Shown here piece after piece: positions 33,215 to 46,151 of a DNA stretch of 64,000 bases. Under the pieces are notes generated by a model that was not told the origin of the DNA, ran no database searches, and saw only the letters and a program-made list of their open reading frames with translations. Location: positions 66,096,162 to 66,160,161 of the forward strand of contig CM047427.1 in assembly GCA_026168455.1 (NCBI GenBank), read 5' to 3'. How positions within the stretch are numbered: the stretch's first letter is position 1; each line of letters starts with the position of its first letter. The DNA is from Theocolax elegans. Lineage: Eukaryota; Arthropoda; Insecta; Hymenoptera; Cerocephalidae. The translations under genes were made by a program, and so were the position numbers.

Positions 33215-36200
33215 CTGGAATAAGATATATTTGCTTAATAAACAATTTTTCAATTTTACTGCTATCTAATATTTTCAAATTACAATCACGTATCATTTGC
33301 AGTATTAATATATAATTAATGATTATTACTAAAATATTTTTCGATCATTCTCTTACTTTCATTTATTATTTCGGTTTCTTATCCTCGTGGCATATATTAT
33401 TAATGTCGAAATGAAAAATTGATAATTTACTATTAAAATATATGAAATTTCATTTTAAATCCATTTAATTGGTTTAAGTACAAATTAGCAATACACACAC
33501 ATACACACACACTAAGATATATAAAAGTGATTGAAATCGAAAAGAAAAAATAGACATTTAAAAAGTAGAAGCTTACCGGGCATCTTCCGTGGCACATCCG
33601 AACGTCACATTCAATGTAAAGAGCCGGTGAACCGGTAAACCTAAATGTCTTCATATAGGCGAAGACTTGAGTCTCAAAGAGGCCACTCTCCGACCAGGAG
33701 CCTCGGAATCTGCTTATCAACTTGTCGTCCACTGGACAGCCGTACTGATCTATCAGCTGAATACGCTTGTTCCCGCCATTGTGAGCGTAGCAGTCATTCA
33801 CCACAATATCAAAGCCATCTGCTGAATTAATCGTATGCACATTTGTTAGAGCTTTTCATCAATGCTCTCAATTCTCGTTGTATAGAATATTATCAACTAT
33901 TTTGTTTAATTATGCGATCGAAGAACAGCGCCGTGCAATTGCAAATCACATAGTTTTATTTTTAATTTATTTTTATCAACGATAATAACTATTACAATTA
34001 AAAAATGTAATTAATGGTTTCTTTTATAATAAGCATTGGTAATTACCGGGTCAAATGATTAATATAACTTTGATTAAATGTAGTAATTTCCAATAATAAA
34101 AAATGGAAATGTAAACGATAAAAAAGTAGATACGAAAATAATTAGTTACATGAATCTTGAAAAGACATACCGTATTTACTGCGCATATAGATTATTAGCG
34201 TCAGTGGATCTCCAACTCTAACTGGTCCAGCTACTCTGGTACCTGTCGTCCCATAACCGTACCTAATCTCCATGTAACATTCAGGCGGTTGCAAAGTGAA
34301 CACTACAGGATTACCCGTCGCAACTCTGAAAAATTAATTATTTTTATCATAGTTTATCATCCAAATCTTAATATGTTTTATACGTCTTTTATTATTTCAT
34401 GAATAATTATTTAATAATAATATGGTTATTCAAAACGTTTTATATCCAACGTTCAATTAATTATTTCAATATAATTATTTATATAAATTATTTAAAGTAT
34501 AGATATATACCGAGATGAAATTACCGACATGCTTTTCGAGTTAACGTTTTATTTCAATACAATTAAATGCGTTTTTCAATAACGTAAATTAAAAAATTTG
34601 ACTAATATCTTATTTACTTAATTAATAATCTTATAATATTATAGTCTTATAAAATATACAATGTATTAATTATGTTTAATTTGTATAATTAATTTAAATA
34701 TTATAAGTAAATAAATAATTAATATAAATGTTAATACATACTCGACGTCAAGAAAGGGAAATGTAACCGTCTTCCAAAAATCGTATCCATATTCGCATGT
34801 AACTTTAAAATGTTCATCAAATTCTTCTTCAATGAGCGGATTGTATTGCACGGTAACTGTATTCCACATTAAATTCTTCTGTAAACAATGAGGTAAAAAA
34901 TGTTTATTTATTTCTTATCGATTATAAGGAAATGTAGTATAGCAGCTAGTTACAGATTTCTATCCCTTTAAATTAGTTGTTGATATTTATATAATTGTTG
35001 TTGTTATGTCATATTAGTTATGAATCAGGAAATATGCGATGATAAAAATAATTAGTAAATATAAAAAATTGTAAACAAATAACGAAAAGTGTATAAAATG
35101 TCGATAAATGTGTAGTTTTGTATAGTCTTCAACATTCTACTTGTCAATTTTTGAACACTTTTGATTATTTAAAAATTTTTTTTGTTAATTTACCTATGAA
35201 AACATATTTAGTGTGTAAATAATTGTAAAAATCAAAACCAGAAGTCCCACTTTCATTTGAATTTTAGTTGAATAATTTAGGTGACTTGATTTTAAAATTC
35301 AATGTCTCAATTATTTCCAAAGAAGGCGAAAAAATTTTGCTTTCGTAATTGTTTCCAAAATGTAATCTTATATTAATGTAACGTACCGTAGGATTTTTTC
35401 TACTATCTTGATGATGAGTGTTCTCACCAAGGGTGCCACAACGATTCAGTTGAATGAAAAATTCATAGTAGTCTCTGCCAGTTCCGTTCACGTACATGCA
35501 ATCAGGATCGTATGAATAACCTGGAGTTAAAATTTTGATTTTATAATTAAAATTTGTACATATTTGAAAATCGATTAATGTAATTTTTTTGGCGTGTAAC
35601 ATTTCAATAATTTTCTGAGCAATTTTTGCGTAATTGTTCTTTTAATTTAATGAATTGCAGTTTTAACTTTAATTCACAACACATTTCATAAGTATCTTTG
35701 TAATGTTATCAGAGCATTGAATTTGAAAGGAGAAAGATGAAATAAAGATTGAATCTTTTGATTTTCCACGTAATGATAGATCAAGGACGTTATAAGATTT
35801 ATAGAAATTTTTAAGTACAAAGATAAATACAGAAAGATTAATAAAAGACGGGCGACTGATATGTTGATAGAGATACACAGCGGGACATCAGTGTCCACAA
35901 ACATTATAATTGGTACTGAACATGCAACTTTTCGGTTGATTATCTCCTAATAAAAGATAATGTAGAGTAATCGAAATATGCGGGGAATACCACCGTATAG
36001 TAGCTAATTCAACTTGAAGAAAAATAGTAAGAATAGACTTTACTTATTTATTTATACGAATTGGTTAGTATATATAAGATGCTATAATTATCGCGTATAT
36101 TCGAAGTAAAATGCAATAAAAGAATTGAAAGATCGCCGTCCGATGCGTTTATTAATCTAATTAACGAAGAGATAAATTAACGAATGAAATGTTTTAAAAT

Positions 36201-39200
36201 GTAGACTCGGTGTTGTGCGTGAATGGTTCAGGCAGATACAAAATTAGACTCTTTCCGGGATGATTTGGGTTTACGTAATCCAAGTGCGGGCCCTTTCGAA
36301 TCTTCAATTTCGAATCTTCATTTATTTAAGCGAGGAGCAAGTATATCGCGGATATCCTGTAATTTATCGTTCAATATATTTTTATTATTTTATTTCCGTA
36401 GAGTAGGGGGAGGTTAAGCCGTTCAATCGGATTGAATTCGTGATGATCGAGAAGTCGAGTTTCAAAAGGAAAGCAATAATTCATAACCCGACGAGGTAAG
36501 TGTAAGACGCGCGCGCCTGGTTACCAAGACCGATATACACGATATCTTCGATTCGCGATCATTCGTAATTTCTGATGAGTCGAAGAAATGCGATTTCCGC
36601 GAATCGACCGATGTTACGTTTCATCCTGATGATTATAATGTCCGGTTGTAAAAATCAATACTGATACCTCATATTTTCCACGATTTCACTTTCATTCTTT
36701 CTTGACCGTTTTCGCGAACTAATGGGACTAATAAAAATGTACGATATCATAGATCATAGCCGATCGCCTATAATTGTATGACCATTATTATTTTAATATT
36801 GGTTAATAATAAACGTTATACAGAGTGTATAAAATAATAAAAATCGGTGTAGATAGTGTCAGTGAATGTAGGCTTTAAGAGTTATAAGTTTATGGTTAAT
36901 TGGAACTCACCCGCTGAGTATAACAACCCGTTGAAAGATCCATTAAAGCCAATGCGGATTTTCATATAGTCATCTTGGCACTCAGCTTCGATATCTGTAA
37001 CGAAAGGATGTTATTAGATCGTGAATTGTAATTTTAATTATCGTATTTCGTGAATCTGTGTTTACAGTCGTGATGTACGAAATAACGCGTAGCCAAACCA
37101 AAGGCTGCAAACATCTTTTACTTATATATATATAATTGTACAAATAATCGATTAGCGCACGGCGAATTCCGTTTTACAATACGTTGTACTAATACACGTA
37201 TACGAGCAGTCGAGCATGTAAAACTACCAAAGCTGAACAATAAAATGATCGATGTCTATTATAAATTCAATGTATCGCGTATACCTTACCGCAATTACTG
37301 CACAATATGATACTCGTGGTTTCTTTTATACCATCACGCAATTGACGCATCCCCAGCTTATTACCATCATTTTCTGCATCTATAGCTTTACCAAAAAGAA
37401 TTACCGACTTTAAATAAATTTAAAATAAATATCGATGTATATGCAATGGTGAAGTTAAGGAGTTACTGCAAGAAGGTACTATAGAAGCTCTGGGGGTACG
37501 AATGCGTAGAAGATGATACACACGAGAGAATGCGGGAAAGTAAAAGTAAACGGCGTCGAGTGTCTGGGTTAGGCGGGATTCGTTCCCCAATCCGAGTGAA
37601 ATGTACATCCTCGGGTTGATAAGTAATTAGCGGATTGGCAACATATAGAGTTACGCCGATCAACATAAAAAGGAGGGCGAGGTGCATACAATAAAAATGT
37701 CGAGTCAGGGAGTGGGCGCGTGTACTACCTATCGTTTCGAAATGAACGAAATCGGGAAAAGAGAAGAAGAATCGGGAATGGAACCCGGTGAGGGATAACA
37801 AGTGAAAGTTTCTGGCAAACGGCTCTCTCCTTTGGCGGTCTCGCGTGCGGTCGTATATATAAGAGTCGCAGCTTCCGTGGAGGTAACGCACTGATGGCAC
37901 CACGCGTATGTACGTATATATACGTGCCGACGAGAGTCTCTCGCACCCACTCGATCGGGAGATCCGATAGTCACACTTGGTCTCGCCCTCGTGGTACCAG
38001 TGTACCACGTACTCAATCTACACGCACATACACATATACATATACATATATATGGGTACACTCGTACTCCCTTGCGTATGGAGGTTCGACGGGTGAGCTG
38101 GTGAGCACCGCGGCTTATTAGCGCGGGCCCGTTCTGCCTTTGTGTTCATCGGCCGGCAAAACGCTTTTCCATGCACACAATACGGAACGTTGCGCAAATC
38201 GTCCTCGCTAGTGTGTGTCAAGTACCAAGTGCTCTCTTTCTCTCCCTCCTCACTCCCTCGCCTTTTTTTTCCGCTATACCCGCGCACACACATTCAACTC
38301 CAGGTGGTTCTAACTATATAATACACTGATTGAAACTGCTTGACGGCTCTTTATATTATGCCTATCCTGCACCTCCCTTTCAGTCTTTACTTGATTTTTA
38401 TCGTCGGTGCTTATTTTTAACGCTCTTTTTCTTACCTCTCTTTTCGTTTTCGCGGTGTATACCGAAACCAATTTTACTTAACGCGTATATACACGTTGAA
38501 TGGCTGAGTTATTGTGTTGCTTTGTGCATCCTAGTTATTGTCTGCACTTTCCACAAAATATATATACATCCGTCCTACATTGCGAAACTTTTCCCGATGA
38601 CCATCGCTCCTTCGTTTCTTTCGTTATATACTGCACACACAAGATTTGTGTTTCGTCGTATGTACAACATATACACTTCCACCAACGCTCTTAAACATTT
38701 TCCAATATTTTTTTTCTACATTTACACGTGTTTTGTACTCTTTAATTAAACATTATGCCTTTCAATTTGTGGTTATTGGTATATATGTATCCTTATCTTT
38801 TATGCATTACGTATTACATCAAATTAAAGAATCAGAAACTAATTAGAGTAGAACAATGCAACGTATGTGTATATCTATCCCATTTAAAATTTAAAAATAC
38901 ATTTACTTTCTGAATTCGAGAGCGTCAACTCCTACTTTTACTTTATTTCAAACTTATTCCTGGTAACATATCATTTTTAACATAAAATTAAAGAAATTTC
39001 TTTTTACTACTCATAATGTTCTTGAGTATTTCATATATATGTATAATGTGTTACAGAATTTTTAAATAAATACAGTCGTTAAATTTATAATAAATATTAT
39101 TGCAGTAACTCTTTAGTAATTCAAAGTGATTCGTTGTCAAAAATTTTATTTTAAACATTTTATTCTGCGTATTATTGTAATTAATATTATAAATAATAAT

Positions 39201-39800
39201 AGCCTGTGGTAATAAAATGTTAAAAAACTCGAAAAATACGCAATTGACTTATACACACACACACACACACGCACACGCACAAACACATATACACACACAC
39301 ACATATATAGGTACTTCAATTTTACAGAGGAAAAGGTAAAAAGTGTAAAAATAATAAAGTGAATCGTTATAGGTTCGAAAGTAAAAAAATTGTTAGAAAA
39401 AGGTATTATCAGGTAAATGTTAGGTAACTCGTTCGATCCTTACGCGATATGTCCCACTTAGTGGTATAGCCTTAATAGGAGAAGCTAATGATTAGATAGA
39501 GTGCTTAGGAGAGTATTCGCATACATATGTGCATATATGTGTATGTAAGTATATATAATTCTAGTGGGGATCCAGTAAAATTTCCCTTTTGAATTTCGCA
39601 CACGCGTGAGTGTTGAATAAACTAGAAATTACAAGGAGCCGATTACAGAGAAAAACTAAATGTCCGTCAGTCATGGATATACATATCGTAATTAAAAGAT
39701 CATTATTATATTGGAATGCGCGACTGGGGATGTGTGTAACAAGACATGGTCGTGCGTGCGCGAGGTATAACGTCTATCCTGTGTGTCTGTTTGTATACAC

Positions 39801-39847
<47 letters not shown>

Positions 39848-39971
39848 GCATGTATAAATACAGCATCACGTGCATGAAAATCGACAGGACGAAGAAAGCA
39901 GCACGAAACGCATTACAAGATAATGCCTGTTCTCATGCTGTAATCGATGATTCTACGGGTGGGCTCTTGTG

Positions 39972-40005
<34 letters not shown>

Positions 40006-41073
40006 ATGCCTCTTTCTTTTTCTTTCTTCCGGAGGTGGTGGCAAGCCGAAGCCTCGCGCCTCTCTTTACGACTTCATTGAACCTCGACGCAAGGATTGTG
40101 CAGCTGTAATAATGAGAGTTCACTCCGTAGAGCACGACATTCTCATTGAGACCACAGTCTTATCTGTTCTCCTTTTATAAACGGCGTGTACTAAAAAAAC
40201 AACACGTTCTATAATACTTGGCTGACGATATTACAGCTACCACATATACCTCTTCTATTAGATCGTTCGATATCCTTTCTCATATATAGTACTATTGTTT
40301 CGTGGTATTTTTTCTCTCATTACCAATCTTGATTATTTGTATAATTAAAATTTTAAAAAAAGTTCATTCAACGATACATATACAAAAGTTAATTCATAAA
40401 TATTGTTTATTATATTAATTGTAATACCCTTTTTGTGACATTATTATTATTTTTTATAAAGTAACAAGGTGTATAAAAAATATACTACTTGCACGAAAAC
40501 ATCGGAGTAGTTTTAATATTTATAAGATTTTCTGACAGTATTATCATTTTTATATAAAATAACGAGATGTAACGTTATGTAACATACTGCTCGTACGAAA
40601 AAATTGGAGTAATTTTAATATTTATAAAAGATTTTTTACAATGTATCGTTTCGTTTGTATAGCAGATTACCGTCGTCTGCGTTAAATACCAGTAGTACGT
40701 ACAGTGTTGGATTTATCATGAAAAAGGGCTTACTCAAGTATTTGCTTAACCTTCTCTGTTTAAATTAGAATACAATGCAACTATTTTCCGCGGCTTGGTT
40801 TTCCATCACAACTATAATACTTACGTCAGAAGCACTTTCACGAGTTAGAATATTAAAAGTCATTAATTAGGCGTATTTCCATGTAACTCTCCTATATATG
40901 TAGGTAAAGAAAAATCGGTAGTACTGATTGAATCGACAAAAAAAGATGGTCAATTTCCTGAACGATGTAAGAAACAAGCTTTCAGCGTGTAGTATATTCG
41001 TACACGGGTTGGAATAATTTACAAAGCACAAGCGAGTCCAATACATACACGTATTATAGACGAGTTGAAGGTT

Positions 41074-41108
<35 letters not shown>

Positions 41109-44100
41109 TCCCGTGCAGGTCGTTACGCGAGGCTATACAGGAGCGGCGACAGATACGATACAGATTTTATAAGCCATCGGAGCGATGACGATAATGAAGT
41201 TGATGACGGCTGATGACGATAATGACGACGGCTATTGAGTCGCACCGAGAAAGGGGCGCGAAGAGATCGCGCGTGCGCGGTGCCTATATACCTTGGCTTC
41301 CTACGACTTCCGACACCGTTTTAATTGCCAGCAACTAACGGGAAATCCCACTGCTTCTGACAGTGAGCCTCCCTATTGGCCGATCGCACCTTCGGAATCC
41401 ACTGAGGCCCATCCGTATAGACACTTTTCATATTCGATCATGCATCCATCTCGCTAGATCGGTATGGAATTTTACGATAGCGCAGATGACGCCAACTTTA
41501 TTTCTATATTATTATATTTTAATCAGAGACCATTTAATTATTTTTCACCTTCTCTTTTTTCATTGTTTTACAAAGTTCATTATTTTTATATCTATACTAT
41601 ATTAGGCGAATAAAGGCTGGGAGGAAATTTGCGATAACGTATATATATACTCGGATCTTTTCCTCTATAATCGATCCTTTTTTATGACTCCACACATTTT
41701 CATATCTAAACTATTATTATGCACGTTTAATACGTTCAGTTTTTCTTGTATAATTATTACTCGAATCGTTCTTTTTATTTTTAAGACGTTTTCAAATTGT
41801 TTACGTATAAAACAATACGTTTAGAGTAAATTATTGATCAATTGAATCCAAATACATAATAATATTTATTGATAATTAATTCTTTGAATTTTAAGTATAC
41901 GCAAATATAATTTTATATAATAATTATTTTCATATTCATATTTATTATTCAGTTATTATATATGAATATTTGATGTTTAAGACATCAAATCCAGTTATTT
42001 ATCTATATCTTTTCAAATCCTAGAACTTTAAGATTGTGTGTGTAATACGAAATGAGTGTAGTAATATTTCTCATTCACTGAAATAAAAAGTGACCTAATT
42101 TTCATTTAATGTTACATAATGGTCTCATTAAAACTGCAAACCAACTACTAGTATATAATTTTAGAAGCGATAAACGAATCTTCCTGGAATTGTAATAGGT
42201 CAAAACCATTTTAATAATTCATGTAGCTGTTTTTTGATTTCGTAAATTAATAAATTTCGTGTACAGCATTATTTTTACAAAATATATTTATCTTTGTCTT
42301 TTTTAATTGGGAATGCGTACAGCTGGTTAATTCTTTTAATACGGACTGATATATGTGATAATTCCAGAAAAACTTTAATGTATATAAAAAAAAAATAATT
42401 ATTTAGGATGTGACTTAATAAAAGATGACAACTGTTGATTTCCTATAGCAAGTAATATTCGAATCCGATAAATCAAAATAATAGAAGATATACTTATAAA
42501 AGCAATAATCAAATGAGACTGAGGTGAATCGCCGTGCGGCGCGGAAGAAGAAGAACGGTTACATTGTAATATAATCAAGAATAGGTATAGAAGAAAAGAA
42601 GGAGATAATATAATGATGAACTCACGTTGAACTCTAGTTGTATTAGGCCTGTATCGCCTATGCTCGCGATCCCATGACTCGGGATGCCTTCGCCAGTCCT
42701 CCTCGGTGGTGATGCCAGTCCCGCCGCCCCCGACTCCACCGGTACCGCCCCCGGCAAGACCTTGGAGTCCCTGGAGAGTTTGTAGGGCCTGAAGGTTTGG
42801 ACTGAGTGGTCGGCTCTTCAGCGAGGGCACCGGTACGTAAGGTGCGCCACCTCCCTCGCCTACGTACACCACCTGCGGTCAACAATGCGGTACATCGTTA
42901 TTTTACCTTATGTAACCGACCTCCCACCGAACATTCTTTTTTTTTTATATTCGTTTCCTAATACTTTTCGCATACGTGGAAGTAATTTTGTTCTTAATGT
43001 TCGTTTACCTTTTTTTATTTCACACTGAGAACTTTCCGCGGTTATAACTTTTGATGGAATACACCTATAATTAGCTAGGGATCTTGTTTATAGATTCGCA
43101 TATGTGATTGATTATGAGAGTTGCGTTGAAAGATTGTGCAAATAATCAACCGACAAGTAATACTACGGGTTGTGCCTACTGACGTTTTACTCGGCTATCT
43201 ATTTAATTAATAACTACTTTTTCACTGACGTATCGTACATGACGCTTATACGATATATTGATATATCTAATCGATGTTTAATTCTTACTTGAAATTTATG
43301 GGTTTACGTTTTATCAATGATGCTTACGAAAACACATACGGAACGCACTTATACTTGTAGATATACCTTTTACTTTAACGTTTCTATGTGTTTATCGCAC
43401 TTACATTAAATTATACGTTAAAAGAAACAAATAAACATTTATTTAATATTCGTTTATCATACTTAATATAAAAAAATAATAATTTATAAAATGTTATATT
43501 AGCAACTCCGCAAATTAATAACCTTTATTAAATATTTATTTATTCATTCAAGATCAATTTGAATCGCTGTAGTACTGTAGTTTACGAATTATTATTTTCA
43601 AATACCTAACTGTAAACTGTCCTAAGTTTTCACAAGAAGGACTGGTTAAGTTATTGATAACTTGATACTAGATTTCAAGAGGATAAAAATTAATAATTTC
43701 CGCAATAAAATTTTACTTTTCTGTTTCTCTTTCACCTCTATCTTCTTTGTACTACATTAAATTTGCTTGTACATTAGCATTATTATCGATATGACTCCTA
43801 CAACCTTTGGGAATGTCATAAATGTCGTAATAAAACTTATATTAATTCCTTTGAAATTTCTTATTCAATCATTTAACGTGTTATGTGGAAAATAATACCA
43901 AGGCCATCTAAAATTATAATAAAAATAAATATTTGCCAACATCAATTAAAAAAATTGCAATATATAAAATTATAAATTATATAGGTATATATGTAGATGA
44001 AAGTATTATTTAGTGTTTTGGTAACAGCTATACAAATCGGTTTGAACGGTATCTTTCGGTATCCGTAACCATAATCATAAATATAAACTACGTAAAGCGA

Positions 44101-44637
44101 GTACCATCTTATTGGTTATATACGTTTCGAAAGGTGGTATCGGTTCGAGGTGAGCCTCTTCGCATCAATCAGGAGTGTCGCGCGTAAAGCGTGGAAGACG
44201 TTACCGCGAAGTGAGAAGCAACAGCAGCAGCAGCAGCAGCGGCGGCGGCTGCAGCAGCGGCAGCAAACGAATGAAATGCACGTCGATTTACGAAAGGGCA
44301 AGAATCGATCGGGTATATCTATATACATGGAGCCTCTAACGAGGCGAGGTTTTCTTTTAAACGCGAATATATATGTATATACATATAGATAGAGATAGAT
44401 AGATGTGTATATAGCTATAGATATATAAACTAAGCTCGCGGTTTTACGAGTTTAAAAGGATCGGAAGAACCTCCGTGCGAATCTTGAGTGCGCGCGAGCG
44501 TGGAGGGGTCGAAGTACTCGTCGACGCGAGGGATAGAGAAAGAGAGAAAGACCGAGGGAGAGGAGAGCATTTACTTTCTCAGAGCCTGACCTCTCCCACG
44601 TTGAGCAGCGCTCGGGTGCCACTGACTCTTACGCTAG

Positions 44638-44685
<48 letters not shown>

Positions 44686-44990
44686 CCTGCATCTCGGTTT
44701 CATCCTCGTTTTTTCCTGGCTAATGCACTTCTACTCTTCGCGTGCTTCCTCCCTCCCTCTCTCTCTCTCTCTCTCTCCCTTCCTCCTTCCTCCTTATTTT
44801 TCTTATTAGCTAGGTCGGATAGTATCTGTCTCAGTGTGTGTTGTTAGTTTGATGCTTCTCTTATATTCCCGCTGCGTACTTATACATATATATATATATA
44901 TATATAGTTTCTCTATTTTGCTTTCCCTCACCGTCATTTCGTAGCCCGGGACACAAGAACGAACGAGAGATAGGTGCATGGACACGTATA

Positions 44991-45034
<44 letters not shown>

Positions 45035-46075
45035 TACGTACGACCGCGTGGAAAAATGATAATGGGTTTGAAAAGAACCGAAGAGAGAAGAGGAAGGAAA
45101 AGGAGCCGCACGATTTGCGCGTGACAAACAATTTACGAGTCTATTTCCTGGGGGCCCAACTTACCCGCTCATTCCCTCTCTATACGGTCCTCTTCACCTT
45201 ATCCATCCGATGTACACACATATAGAATTCTCGCTCGTTCTCTTCTTCCCTCGTCCCCGGCTTCCTCTATTGTCGAGTGACAGGGCACAAACTCTTATTT
45301 TCTCTAATCTCCCGTATGGTACGAGGATTCGGAGGAACGGGGGGGTGGGGGGCATCCCCCGTCGAGGAGGGAAAAAAGAAAGTGCGCGTCGAAGCGCGCC
45401 TATAAACTGCACTAACAGGGGAACAACTTCGTCACGCGCGCTAGAATCGTCGCTAAACCTTTTTGCGACCGGATAGAGGAAAAACGGCGCTTAATTGATT
45501 GAAAAAAGTAACAGTGTTTAACAGCTTCGATAGAGGGAATAAAAAGTGAGTAGAAGAACGAGTTACCGCAAGATTATGTTAACTACGGAATCGTTGACAA
45601 TAATCTCGGTTTAAACAACTTAGTGTGCACCTATATTCTTATGTATAAGTATCGAAAGACAAGAGAAGCGAGTTGCAACGCTTTCCGCAGGAGGATATAG
45701 TCTAACATGCCGTATATAATTATCTATCGTGATAATATCGATTGCACGCGATCACGTGAAGATTACACATAATTAAATATAAATTATTACCGCGTGTTAA
45801 ATTTGCGTGTGAAACTTGTGCGAGATTCTATATGTTAAATACTCGATGTAAATAAATAAAAGTCTTTACACTCTCACTGGTGATAGCGAAATTTTCGAAT
45901 GATCGTATAAATACATATGGGATCTGCGTGTGCGTGTACGTGTGCGTGTAAGTGTATACGCGTGTTAAAGTCAAGCCGTAGATCCTGTAATCGTGGGTTC
46001 AATTACCACTCTATAGATATCCGAGAGCTCATCGAACACAGCCTCGAAAAGTGTAATAAGCCTTGTTCCTTGGGT

Positions 46076-46151
<76 letters not shown>

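Larger units (their letters stand above)
36995..42625 (-). other. ZP gene intron 4 (5.6 kb)
   Basis: This intron contains a CpG-rich patch (37450-38300) with many accidental open frames, CA and CT microsatellites, an imperfect tandem duplication (40441-40638) and a GA run at 41091-41108. The flanking exon phases (1 and 1) already fit, so no extra constitutive exon is required here. Confidence 0.65.

Noticed and set aside
37420..38846. Cluster of overlapping open frames on both strands in ZP intron 4
   Set aside because: Lack of stop codons follows from the local rise in G+C. No splice continuity, conserved motif or codon pattern supports a gene.
41160..41240. GATGAC/GATAATGA repeats as a possible Asp-rich coding repeat
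   Set aside because: Only a few imperfect units without an open frame that extends past them; treated as intron sequence.
45930..46020. tRNA-like segment with a GGTTCAATTAC box
   Set aside because: It resembles a B box, but no A box or pairing acceptor stem exists at the required distance, so it is not a tRNA gene.
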